Assembly: GCA_023390555.1 (NCBI GenBank)
Contig: JAEWCQ010000007.1
Span: forward strand, 103,747 to 167,746
Origin: Bacillota bacterium
Lineage (GTDB): Bacteria; Bacillota; Clostridia; Lachnospirales; Lachnospiraceae
Length of the DNA: 64,000 bases
Reading direction: 5' to 3'
The notes below the pieces were generated by a model. It was not told the DNA's origin. It worked only from the letters and a program-made list of their open reading frames with translations, and made no database searches. Shown here piece after piece: positions 28,301 to 35,448 of this stretch; within the stretch, counting starts at the first letter, position 1; every line of letters begins with the position of its first letter. Made by a program: the position numbers and the translations under genes.

Positions 28301-28532
28301 TTTTCCCCTTCATGGTCTGGTATCTCGGTATCATATCTTTAATGACACGCGTCAATACGTGTCCGATGTGCGGTTTTCCATTTGCAGTCGGCGGTCCGTC
28401 ATAAAAGGTATAGGTCTCACCCTCTTTGCGATTCTCCATACTCTTTTTGAAGATGTCATTTTCACGCCAGAATTTCTCTGTCTCCTTCTCTCTGTCTACG
28501 AAATTGAGATTGTTGTTTACTTTTTCGTACAT
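25371..28532 (-). CDS. ileS: Isoleucyl-tRNA synthetase, type 2
   Basis: The 1053-residue class Ia synthetase charges tRNA-Ile. It has the HIGH motif in PPTANGKPHIGHVL, a CP1 editing insertion (about 200-400, with FLAWTTTPWTLPSN), the KMSKS loop in GQKMSKSKGNAVDP, and an anticodon-binding domain. Its length and sequence style match the eukaryote-like IleRS2 group, which is known for low mupirocin sensitivity. CAGGAGGAAAATC precedes the ATG. Expression is controlled by a T-box leader with an ATC specifier; about 230 bases containing a dispersed repeat separate the T-box terminator from the start codon. Confidence 0.96.
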   Translation of the reverse strand: MYEKVNNNLNFVDREKETEKFWRENDIFKKSMENRKEGETYTFYDGPPTANGKPHIGHVLTRVIKDMIPRYQTMKGKMVPRKAGWDTHGLPVELEVEKLLGLNGKDQIEEYGMEPFIRKCKESVWKYKGMWEDFSGTVGFWADMDDPYVTYDDNFIESEWWALKQIWDKKLLYKGFKIVPYCPRCGTPLSSQEVAQGYKTVKERSAVVRFKVVGEDAYFLAWTTTPWTLPSNVALCVNPEETYCKVKAADGYTYYMAEALLDKVLGKLAREDEGIKAYEVLETCKGLDLERKEYEPLFDFAKEIIEKQHKKAHYITCDTYVTMTDGTGIVHIAPAFGEDDAQVGRRYDLPFVQLVNGKGELTDETAYAGVFVKKADPMVLKDLEEKGLLFDAPKFEHEYPHCWRCDTPLIYYARESWFIKMTAVKEDLIRNNNTVNWIPESIGKGRFGDWLENIQDWGISRNRYWGTPLNVWECEDCGHQESIGSRAELAERSGNPENANVELHRPYIDEVTFTCPDCGKTMHRVPEVIDCWFDSGAMPFAQHHYPFENKEIFEQQFPAQFISEAVDQTRGWFYSLMAESTLLFNQAPYENVIVLGHVQDENGQKMSKSKGNAVDPFEALDSYGADAIRWYFYINSAPWLPNRFHGKAVQEGQRKFLGTLWNTYAFFVLYANIDGFDATNYKLDYEKLSVMDKWLLSRLNTLVKTVDENLGNYRIPEAARALDEFVDEMSNWYVRRSRERFWAKGMEQDKINAYMTLYTALVTVSKAAAPMIPFMTEEIYQNLVRSIDKTAPESIHLCDFPAADEKAIDKELEKNMDAALKIVVLGRACRNAANIKNRQPIGNMFVRAPFALSSYFDEIIEEELNVKKVTFTEDVSAYTSYTFKPQLRTVGPKYGKYLGQIQKALAGLDGNAAMEELRKSGVLKLDSVNDEVVLCEEDLLITMTQMEGYMTEGDNEVTVVLDTNLTPELLEEGFVREIISKIQTMRKEAGFEVMDKITVSYQAQEKVQKIFDKFGKEICQDVLAEDITSDAVTGYQKEWNMNGETVLLGVEKK

Positions 28533-28675
28533 GATTTTCCTCCTGAAATTAATTACCTGTCAGCATCCTGATCAGATTGCCATAGCTTTTGTACGCGAAT
28601 GCGACAAGATCTTTCCTATAGAAGAACAAAAGTGTACTTCTTACACACCCGCATTCTACTGCTTCAAGCGTACAG

Positions 28676-28780
28676 CTTTTGTTCCGCGCGCGAAGCTGCG
28701 CATCTAAATTTTATTCTATAGAAAAATCATAACTTTCACACGTTAAAGTAACAAGACCTTTCTTATAGAATAAAAAAGAC
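28676..28780. repeat. Dispersed hairpin repeat, copy 1 (inside the ileS leader)
   Basis: It shares about 100 bases at roughly 80 percent identity with 40926-41028, including GTTCCGCGC, GAAGCTGCGCATCTAAA and the palindromic ends TTTTATTCTATAGAAA and TTTCTTATAGAATAAAA. The ends are inverted repeats that can fold into one hairpin. A related fragment (CTTTCCTATAGAAGAACAAA) lies just before it at 28611-28630. The right end abuts the T-run of the T-box terminator. Confidence 0.75.
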
Positions 28781-29033
28781 TTTCTGTCCGTAAAAGGACG
28801 AAAGTCTACCTGTCGTTAACCACCTTGTTACAACGTACTTAGATTGCTCTGCATACATGTCTTCCATAACGGGGAAGTTCCGTCAGCCTCTACTCACGGG
28901 ATCCCTCCTGTTTTCGGACTGCGACTTGGAAGTGATATTCCTTCCTGGGCTACTCGTACCGGCTTCCACCTGCTCCGGCTCTCTTGGACTTTCTCTCAGG
29001 AATTACTGTCTTCGTCAACGTCTTTTCATATAC
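28760..29033 (-). promoter_or_regulatory. T-box leader controlling ileS (Ile specifier)
   Basis: On the minus strand a stem I region contains the internal loop GGAATATCACTTCC with the Ile specifier codon ATC (28934-28936). Downstream is a T-box-like sequence AAGGTGGTTAACGACAGG (28809-28826), whose TGGT can pair with the ACCA end of uncharged tRNA-Ile. An intrinsic terminator follows (28772-28807: AGACTTTCGTCC with GGACAGAAAGTCT, then TTTTTTA). Uncharged tRNA-Ile should favour the antiterminator and ileS expression. Confidence 0.88.
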
Positions 29034-29039
29034 TTAATC

Positions 29040-29068
29040 AGTATATCTCTTAGCAATATCCGTGTCAA
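29040..29068 (-). promoter_or_regulatory. Promoter of the ileS T-box transcript
   Basis: TTGACA and TATACT with exactly 17 bases between, just upstream of the T-box stem I region. Confidence 0.75.
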
Positions 29069-29128
29069 GACCGTTCTTTCTGATATTTCGTCTGTCAATT
29101 TCCCCGAAAGCCAGATGAAACAGAATTC

Positions 29129-30607
29129 CTACCAGAACCAGTACTTTTTCTTAAGCAGAATGCTGCCCGCTGCAAGTGCTGCTGACACAAAGATTCCCAC
29201 TGCAAGAATCAGGATACTCACTGGCATGGTCTGAAGCTTAACGGAGGTCAGCAGATAGGTACCTGCTGTATCAAGAGAAAGCACCTGCCCTTCTGCAACA
29301 TCCAGTTTTTCATATTTTTCCTTGACCGGATTGTATAAATAGAGATAGCCCGGCGAATCTTCCGTTTTCAACTGAAGCTGTATGGTTCCCGGGAGATTAT
29401 TTTCCTCTCCCAGTTCGAAGGAGATTCCGTTTTTCACCTTTTTCATGGAAAGATCGGTGTTCAGCTCATTTTCGTAGTTTACAATGTCTTTTCCATTTAT
29501 TATCAGTGTGTAGTCGGACGATTCCAGCCGCAGCGTATTTCCACTTTCATACAGGGCTTTTAATATATTCTTTGACAGCACCGGATAATCTGCAATTTGA
29601 ACTGTTAACTGTTTCTTTTCTCCAATACTGCTGATCAGCGTACTCTCCTGATTGGAAGAAATTACATTGGCAGCATCTTTTATCTCTGCTTCGGAAGTCG
29701 GAATCTGGGATTCTGTTGCGCTTTCCGCATTCACAATTACTGTTACAGCATTGCTCATATCACCATTGGAAACAAGAATCGTCGTACTCCCGGTCTGTTT
29801 TGCCGTGACAAGACCACCGGAGGATACAGACGCGACGCCGGTATCGACGGACTGATAGGTAATGGACTGTGATGTCCCGGACGGCTGCGCCTGTGCAGAA
29901 AGCTGGCAGCTTTCCCCGCACCCCAGCACCACATACGTGCTGCTGATATTGATTGCGGTCGTCGCAATTTTTACGGTAAGCGGAACCGTCTTTGTCACAT
30001 TTCCAGCCTGTACCAGAATCTGTACATTTCCAGGTGCTATCCCCTTTACTTCACCCGTGGAGCTTACGGTTGCAACTGCAGTATTACTGGATGTATAGGT
30101 GACGGCTGAATCGGTTGCCGCGGAAGGGAGCACTGTTGCCGTTAAGGTCATGGTCTTATCCACTGCCAATTCATCTTCATAGTCCGCAATCTCAATATCT
30201 GTGACTGCAACACTTGTCTGTGTGCTTTCCGTACTTTCTGCGGACGCTTCTTTCACAGTAAGCAAAAAACTCTCCCTGACTTTCAGACACACTGCACGAA
30301 TGGTTGTGGTTCCGGGCTTTAACGCCGTGATCCTTCCCATTCCGTTTATCTTTGCAACACTCTCATCACTGGATTCATAAGTAATCGCCGGTGTTGTCGT
30401 ACTGGCCGGAAGCACCGTCACAGTCAGAAGCTGTTTATCCCCCACCGTCATCGTGGTCTGGTAATCCCCCAAATCCAGCTCTGTCACTTCATTCTCTGTT
30501 TCATCCGCTGTCTCTTCTGCCCCCGCCAAAATGTTTCCAAATTCTGTGAAAGCGAATACGAACAGAACACAGGACAGAATCATTTTAATCATAACACTCT
30601 TTTTCAT
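29129..30607 (-). CDS. Membrane-anchored Ig-like (BIG2) domain protein of the bacteriocin locus
   Basis: A signal peptide (1-29) is followed by three BIG2-type immunoglobulin-like domains (about 42-118, 133-210, 213-292) with the repeated pattern ITYESSDESVAKINGMGRI, TALKPGTTTIRA and their variants. A further unrecognised beta-rich region (about 310-455) precedes a C-terminal membrane helix (about 462-483) and KKKYWFW. The bulk should sit outside the cell, anchored by the helix. It is the last gene of the exporter operon, 50 bases after the HlyD-type gene, so a role in secretion, binding or protection is suggested by position only. Confidence 0.85.
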   Translation of the reverse strand: MKKSVMIKMILSCVLFVFAFTEFGNILAGAEETADETENEVTELDLGDYQTTMTVGDKQLLTVTVLPASTTTPAITYESSDESVAKINGMGRITALKPGTTTIRAVCLKVRESFLLTVKEASAESTESTQTSVAVTDIEIADYEDELAVDKTMTLTATVLPSAATDSAVTYTSSNTAVATVSSTGEVKGIAPGNVQILVQAGNVTKTVPLTVKIATTAINISSTYVVLGCGESCQLSAQAQPSGTSQSITYQSVDTGVASVSSGGLVTAKQTGSTTILVSNGDMSNAVTVIVNAESATESQIPTSEAEIKDAANVISSNQESTLISSIGEKKQLTVQIADYPVLSKNILKALYESGNTLRLESSDYTLIINGKDIVNYENELNTDLSMKKVKNGISFELGEENNLPGTIQLQLKTEDSPGYLYLYNPVKEKYEKLDVAEGQVLSLDTAGTYLLTSVKLQTMPVSILILAVGIFVSAALAAGSILLKKKYWFW

Positions 30608-30656
30608 CTCATTTGTACCCCATGTAGTTCAAATCACCGTGCTTTTATCGCCCGGT

Positions 30657-31787
30657 CTATCTTGTCAATACGCCCAATGCTTCCAGTACATAGTCAAAAT
30701 AGGTCACCTGATCATACCGTATCCGGGTCTCAACTGCCATTCCGTTTGACAGATTCACTTTATCCCCGTTCTTACTGATCAGGTAGGTGATATCCGGCTG
30801 AACCTGTACTTTAAAATAGGAACTTGAACTGCTCCCATCCTCACTCTGCGATACGCTTACATCGCTGTCCATGGACACCACTTTTCCGTCAACGGTTCCA
30901 TAGACGCTCTGTGTCAGACCGGACACGGCGATATCCACAGAATCCCCCACGTGTACACGTGCGGCATCCGATGCCGAAACATAGGCCTGTATCAAATATT
31001 CATCCTGTTCGGATGCAATGCTTGCCAGTGCTGTCGTCGCCTGCACTGCCATTCCATTCTTATAGTCAGACAGCAGATGCAGTTTCCCCGTCGCATTTGC
31101 CGTTACAACATAATCCTGCTGTCCGCTGCTTATCGCACTCAGCTGCGCATCAATAGCGTCCAGCTGTGTCTGACATTCCTGAATCGATGTTTCCGCCGTT
31201 TTGATCGCAGTATAGTAAAGTTCTGTCACCTTGCTCTGATTTTTCACAAGTTCCGCCTGAATCTGCTCATCCGTATAGCCATAGGCCTGATAGGTACTGG
31301 TATCCACGGTCTGCTGTGCAACCTGACTTTTATAAGTCTCGTACTGGCTGTAATAGAGACTGTCCTCAGAATTGGACGAATCAAAGTAATTCGTATCGTC
31401 TTCAATGGATTTTACCAGTTTCTGATACTGGGAAATCTGTGTTTCATAGATCTCCTTCTGCCCTTCCAGCTGGTCTCCCTGCAGATCCAGATCGGTGCTC
31501 TTCACCGTAAACAGCGCATCCCCTTCCTCCACATTCTGTCCTTCTTTCATGGATACATCTGAAATCTCTCCGGTAAACGGCGACATCACATAATTCTTAT
31601 TCGTGCTCTGAACGGTTCCGCTTGAGGTAATCATATAGTTTTTCGGAGTTTTGATACTCCAAATTACAACTGCCGTAAGAAGTCCTGTCACGAGCAGTAT
31701 CATGATGTATCCGAATGCCGGAAGCTTTTTATCATATAGGAGCCTGCTGTCCTTTAACTGCTCCATGGTCTTTGTCTGTTTGCTCAT
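30657..31787 (-). CDS. HlyD-family secretion adaptor of a bacteriocin exporter
   Basis: The 376-residue protein has one N-terminal membrane helix (about 25-45), a biotinyl-lipoyl-like half motif (VMSPFTGEISDVSMKEGQNV), a coiled-coil hairpin (about 100-220), the second lipoyl half (VTANATGKLHLLSDYKNGM) and a beta-barrel domain. Such accessory proteins work with C39-peptidase ABC exporters. It belongs with the exporter at 35918-38209, although the precursor and immunity genes lie between them. AAGGGAAGAGATGTT precedes the ATG. Confidence 0.9.
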   Translation of the reverse strand: MSKQTKTMEQLKDSRLLYDKKLPAFGYIMILLVTGLLTAVVIWSIKTPKNYMITSSGTVQSTNKNYVMSPFTGEISDVSMKEGQNVEEGDALFTVKSTDLDLQGDQLEGQKEIYETQISQYQKLVKSIEDDTNYFDSSNSEDSLYYSQYETYKSQVAQQTVDTSTYQAYGYTDEQIQAELVKNQSKVTELYYTAIKTAETSIQECQTQLDAIDAQLSAISSGQQDYVVTANATGKLHLLSDYKNGMAVQATTALASIASEQDEYLIQAYVSASDAARVHVGDSVDIAVSGLTQSVYGTVDGKVVSMDSDVSVSQSEDGSSSSSYFKVQVQPDITYLISKNGDKVNLSNGMAVETRIRYDQVTYFDYVLEALGVLTR

Positions 31788-31826
31788 AACATCTCTTCCC
31801 TTTTATCCGTTTTGCTTCCTTTCAAA

Positions 31827-32303
31827 TCAATCGGCTCCATCTGCCTTCGGCATAAAAACATCCGCAATCATGCAATCCTCTTCTTTCTTATCTACGAAGA
31901 TGGTATAGCTGTCCCCTCTTAGCGGAATCTCTTCCTCAAATGACGCCAGATTAATCTTATCATAGGCGAACTTCAGCTTCTCCTCAGGTCCCGTGTAGCG
32001 TACATACATGCAGCTTTTCACCCGCAGTACGGAATCCATGCGGTAGGGTTGCTCCACACTGTGCAGAAAGTTGCTGCATTGCCGGATCATCTTTATCTGT
32101 AACTGTGCCTGCCCCTGCTCGTCCAGTGTTACATTGGTATACTGAATTAACGGGCCGACCGGCTGCGAGCCCTTTACCCGGATGTAGTTTTCCATCTGTT
32201 CCATGTTCGCATTCAGATCTTCGAGTTCCTCCGTCTGGACTTCGTAGATCAGTGCATTGGTCAGCTTTAAAATTTTATCCTGACTTACTTGTAATTTAGG
32301 CAT
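31827..32303 (-). CDS. GyrI-like effector-binding domain protein in the bacteriocin locus
   Basis: The 158-residue protein has no DNA-binding domain. The layout SQPVGPLIQYTN, then SCMYVRYTGPEEKLKFAYDKI, then IPLRGDSYTIFVD and CMIADVFMPKAD resembles the GyrI-like/AraC effector-binding fold (two repeats with a ligand cleft, where Y-x-GP-x-E-x-L-x-x-AY is typical). The assignment is from pattern memory, so moderate. It directly precedes the HlyD-type gene. Possible roles are sequestering or sensing a small molecule or the peptide; none is shown. Confidence 0.6.
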   Translation of the reverse strand: MPKLQVSQDKILKLTNALIYEVQTEELEDLNANMEQMENYIRVKGSQPVGPLIQYTNVTLDEQGQAQLQIKMIRQCSNFLHSVEQPYRMDSVLRVKSCMYVRYTGPEEKLKFAYDKINLASFEEEIPLRGDSYTIFVDKKEEDCMIADVFMPKADGAD

Positions 32304-32495
32304 TTTTCTTCTCCTGCTTTGTCTACTAAATTTAACTATTTTCCTTTCATTTTTTCTACCAGAATTTTTACAAATTATTATATTTTCTCATTACTTTACA
32401 TTAATCTCCATTTATTTTTATTAGGTGTGTCATAGGAGATTCTAACAATTTCATTTTTGACTCTTTAATCATAAAAGAATGATTTAACCCGCTCT

Positions 32496-32690
32496 CTACT
32501 TCTCTTTTATATTTATGATGGTTAATATAGAGCATGTAACAGCTGTTATTACCAACATAAGTAATGGTAAGAACGACTCACCTAATCCTTTAGTTTTTGC
32601 ATTCCAAATTAGTAAAATTACCGATACAATTATAAATATCAGAATCATTAAAAAATATAAGACTGCCCTGCTCTTATTTTTAATTTTCAT
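32496..32690 (-). CDS. Small membrane protein, candidate immunity protein
   Basis: The 64-residue AT-rich gene encodes two hydrophobic helices (about 10-30 and 38-57) with basic ends. I do not recognise a family. The start at 32690 is chosen for TTAGGAG upstream; the open frame continues to a TTG at 32720. Its position among bacteriocin precursors and its small size fit an immunity protein, which is inference. Confidence 0.6.
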   Translation of the reverse strand: MKIKNKSRAVLYFLMILIFIIVSVILLIWNAKTKGLGESFLPLLMLVITAVTCSILTIINIKEK

Positions 32691-32823
32691 GTTTATTCTC
32701 CTAAAATCATGAAATTCCAATGTAGATTAAATATTACCGTCATATATTAAGGTTTAATTGTAATGATTTGAAAAGTGTGGAGAAAATTTAGAACATAATA
32801 TATTTTCTCCACACTCCTCCTAG

Positions 32824-33063
32824 CTATAGTACAATTACTATGAATAATGCCCAAAGTATTGTTATAACAACACTCATAATTGCGCTTGTAATAGCTAGTT
32901 TTAAATATGTTGCTGACTTATTTTGCAGAAATTCATCCTTCTCTAACTCAAATCTCTTAAGATAATTATAACCGAGTTTCAAAAACAATATCATTCCGAT
33001 CACAAGCATTACTATTACAAGAAGCCCCCAGTATATAGTACTGTCTTCATGCCTTACCTCCAT
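32824..33063 (-). CDS. Small membrane protein, candidate immunity protein
   Basis: This 79-residue protein has helices at about 9-30 and 52-78 separated by a charged segment (KRFELEKDEFLQNKSATY). No family is recognised. Ribosome site is weak. It is the second gene downstream of precursor B, in the AT-rich block. Confidence 0.6.
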   Translation of the reverse strand: MEVRHEDSTIYWGLLVIVMLVIGMILFLKLGYNYLKRFELEKDEFLQNKSATYLKLAITSAIMSVVITILWALFIVIVL

Positions 33064-33128
33064 ATCTTCTACAATGTGATAGTATCGTTTGAGGGATCCT
33101 TATCAAATTTTTTTACTAATTGATCTTT

Positions 33129-33416
33129 CTAATCTGCTCTATCATCTGAACAACTTTCAGAATACTCTTGTAATATATTTTTATAATTGTTCATACTGTT
33201 AAAATATGTAACCCATGATATTATCATCAGTACACCAAGAAAGATATTTAAAGCCTCTATCACAATCATTTTAAAATTCTGTGGGTTCTCCATAAAGAAA
33301 TTTAAAATGGTTAGATTTGGCGCAATGCTTACCACTGAAAAACAAATAGGTATAATCATATTTGGTTTTATTTTTTTTATTGTTTCTAATTCATCATTAC
33401 GCAAAGCAATATCCAT
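33129..33416 (-). CDS. Small membrane protein coupled to precursor B, candidate immunity protein
   Basis: The 95-residue protein has a charged N-terminus (NDELETIKKIKPN) and two or three hydrophobic helices, ending in a hydrophilic tail (YKNILQEYSESCSDDRAD). The ATG at 33416 has GGAGAAAGAG upstream and lies inside the 3' end of the precursor B gene (20-base overlap), so the two are translationally coupled. Such coupling is typical of bacteriocin-immunity pairs, making this the best immunity candidate for precursor B. Confidence 0.65.
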   Translation of the reverse strand: MDIALRNDELETIKKIKPNMIIPICFSVVSIAPNLTILNFFMENPQNFKMIVIEALNIFLGVLMIISWVTYFNSMNNYKNILQEYSESCSDDRAD

Positions 33417-33795
33417 CTCTTTCTCCATCAATCAAATCAATTCCATATGTGATCAAACTTCCTATAGAGCCTCCAACAATTGACAAAATTGCATTAGCTA
33501 TACCTGATAGAATTGAAGTTGCCAATTGAATTTTTGCACTCCGAAGAGCCTTATCAATATTAGTTCTGATATACACCCTCCCCAATTGGGCCAATTTTCC
33601 CACCTTACAAAGATTATTCATTGCAGCGAGTGCTGGAATAAGACATATTGAAACATCAATTACAGTTGCTACCACTGAAGATTGATTATACCAATGCTTT
33701 CCTAATCCTCCCCCTTCCACATACGTCATTTCCTCTTCATCCATAACAGCATAGCTGCTCGGCATTACCAATGCTCCGTCATAACAAAGTTCCAT
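33397..33795 (-). CDS. Double-glycine leader bacteriocin-type precursor B
   Basis: The 132-residue precursor has a 29-residue leader (MELCYDGALVMPSSY..., then MDEEEMTYVEGG) identical to that of precursor A. Cleavage after Gly28-Gly29 by a C39 peptidase would free a 103-residue core starting GLGKHWYNQSS. The core is hydrophobic and Gly/Ala/Ile-rich, with long helical stretches (IQLATSILSGIANAILSIV, GGSIGSLITYGIDLID) and three Cys. It looks like a large class II-type bacteriocin, but I recognise no named family. AAAAGGAG precedes the ATG. Leader and upstream DNA are a duplicate of 35728-36018. Confidence 0.85.
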   Translation of the reverse strand: MELCYDGALVMPSSYAVMDEEEMTYVEGGGLGKHWYNQSSVVATVIDVSICLIPALAAMNNLCKVGKLAQLGRVYIRTNIDKALRSAKIQLATSILSGIANAILSIVGGSIGSLITYGIDLIDGERDGYCFA

Positions 33796-34004
33796 AATTC
33801 AATCTCCTTTTCTTCTTGTTTTTTCTGCTCCTGTTTGCAACCAGTCACAATGATTTATGTAAATGCACTTTACATCCAAAAGTAAAAAACTTTCTCCTCT
33901 TCCCATGTATAACTCAATTCATTTTCTACGGGCAATTCCGCCCCCTCCTTTGTATTGTACTGCTCTTCTCTCCTTATTTTAAAATACAACTGCTGCATTT
34001 CCCA
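33713..34004. repeat. Duplicated leader/upstream module, copy B, with exporter-gene tail remnant
   Basis: 33713-33900 matches 35728-35916 with only a few substitutions; 33901-34004 matches the last ~100 bases of the exporter gene (35917-36022) at lower identity. The module covers the leader codons, ribosome site, a TGTAAA/TTTACA dyad and the exporter's 3' end. Confidence 0.9.
33909..34003 (-). pseudogene. Decayed 3' end of the C39-peptidase ABC exporter gene
   Basis: Read on the minus strand it gives LWEMQQLYFKIRREEQYNTK then EGAELPVENELSYT, against LWEMQQGNFKIKREEENDTK then EEAELPEENELSYT at the true exporter C-terminus. The exporter's TAG stop has become TGG. No upstream part of the gene is present, so this is a fragment carried along in the module duplication. 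Confidence 0.85.
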
Positions 34005-34015
34005 CAGTTAACAAT

Positions 34016-34066
34016 ATCATTGATATAATCCCTCAATAAAATAATATTTTACGTTTTAAAATGTTG
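34016..34066. repeat. Short AT-rich repeat, copy beside module B
   Basis: ATAATCCCTCAAT, AAATAATATTT and GTTTTAAAAT appear in the same order at 35400-35449, just after precursor A. This marks a second homology between the flanks of the two precursor units. Confidence 0.65.
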
Positions 34067-34095
34067 CCCCCTAAGTTTTATCTACTTCAAATGCT

Positions 34096-34674
34096 TCAAA
34101 AATCTATTACTGTCTTTGCACATATACCGCTCTTACTTCTGGATATCTCTTCTATTGCTAAGCTTGGATTAGATTGAACAAATCTATTAAAATCAATCAT
34201 TTTCCAAAAGACAAAGGTAAATTCTATTCGATTCCTGCACTTACCTTTATTCCCCATTACCACAATATTATAAGGTACAATGTATTTATCTGAAATCCAA
34301 AATAAAGATTTCAATTTCTTTTCTGCTTCTTCTATCTTTATTTTTCTAAAATCAAACGGTCTACCACCAATAATGGTTATTAACTGATTTTTATTTATAA
34401 TCTCATAAATACTTTTTCTTTTATAATCATGTCTAAAAATTGTTAATGAAAAAATAATTATTAGCAATTCGTTCGTAACACATACAATCCAAAACCTACT
34501 ATTCCATTCTTTTTTTGATAAAATTGGATAAATACTAAAAAGAATTAATACAATATTAGTAAAAATAATAAGTGCTCTTAACTTAGCTATACATTTAATT
34601 TTTACTATATAATATACAAGTAAATACACAAATGTCGTTACTACACCATAAATAAAAAACATATTATTTTCCAT
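34096..34674 (-). CDS. Hypothetical membrane protein, possible immunity protein
   Basis: The 192-residue AT-rich gene encodes three or four N-terminal membrane helices (about 5-25, 32-50, 62-80) and a cytoplasmic C-terminal domain of about 110 residues (NKNQLITIIGGRPFDFRKIK, FTFVFWKMIDFNRFV). No family is recognised. It lies between the two precursor genes. The membrane-plus-soluble layout would suit immunity, but evidence is only position. Confidence 0.65.
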   Translation of the reverse strand: MENNMFFIYGVVTTFVYLLVYYIVKIKCIAKLRALIIFTNIVLILFSIYPILSKKEWNSRFWIVCVTNELLIIIFSLTIFRHDYKRKSIYEIINKNQLITIIGGRPFDFRKIKIEEAEKKLKSLFWISDKYIVPYNIVVMGNKGKCRNRIEFTFVFWKMIDFNRFVQSNPSLAIEEISRSKSGICAKTVIDF

Positions 34675-34830
34675 GCTTATTTTTACCCTCTATTCTCTTA
34701 TATTGTCCATCCTTATCCTAATGCTATTTTTCCGTAGATAAATTAATTGTGTCACATATTTATCTGATGCTACTCCTACTACTCAATTGCTATTGCAACT
34801 AAAACACATGCCATAGCTGAGATTTCTTTA

Positions 34831-35046
34831 TTAATCTATTTTTACCTTTTTCTTTTGGAATAAGGCATTAACTAGACTTACAAAAAACCCAATAATATTC
34901 CCATTTCCACATAATTCAAATTAAAATATTATTTAGCACAAACAGCAATTTCTAAACATATACCATATATTACAGTTTTTAATATCTCCTTATTCTTTAA
35001 ATCATCAATTTTTTCAGAGATATTTTCAAATAATCTTAGTGGACTT
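34831..35046 (-). pseudogene. Possible decayed small membrane-protein gene
   Basis: The minus strand reads SPLRLFENISEKIDDLKNKE and ILKTVIYGICLEIAVCAK, then a stop, then a hydrophobic stretch that continues only after a shift at a run of six T (GFFVSLVNALFQKKKVKID). No start codon remains. This would be a remnant of another immunity-type gene; it may also be chance. Confidence 0.3.
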
Positions 35047-35084
35047 TTTTAAGATATCAAAAATCTATTCAATTATTTTCAAGA

Positions 35085-35327
35085 CTATAAACTAAGTAAA
35101 AATAATACCGCCATAATCAATGCAAAAATATAAAAAATGACTGCTTCCAATTTCTTACGCCTTGTATACATGATCCCTAAAAATAGTTGCATTGCAAAAA
35201 CTATCCCTATTCTTATTATATTTGAAGTGTAAAAAGCTAACAGATTTCCCATCTGCATTAACGTTATAACAACTATTGATATTCCGCCTAAAAGCAGCAA
35301 TACATACACAATACTTTTTTCTTTCAT
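35085..35327 (-). CDS. Small membrane protein downstream of precursor A, candidate immunity protein
   Basis: The 80-residue protein is nearly all membrane: three helices (about 5-25, 30-48, 56-77) with a short basic loop YTRRKKLEA. The ATG at 35327 has GGAGG upstream; an earlier ATG at 35345 overlaps that ribosome site. It is the first gene after precursor A and so the best immunity candidate for it. No family is recognised. Confidence 0.65.
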   Translation of the reverse strand: MKEKSIVYVLLLLGGISIVVITLMQMGNLLAFYTSNIIRIGIVFAMQLFLGIMYTRRKKLEAVIFYIFALIMAVLFLLSL

Positions 35328-35448
35328 ATCCGATTTTTCCTCCATACATTTTCGCCAATAGCTATTATTCTTTTCAATCTACCTTTTCAATGAGGTGATA
35401 ACCAATATAATCCCTCAATCAAATAATATTTATGTTTTAAAATATTTA

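Noticed and set aside
28844..29234. Open frames over the T-box leader
   Set aside because: The region is explained by the T-box RNA; the frames have no ribosome site and end inside the BIG2 gene.
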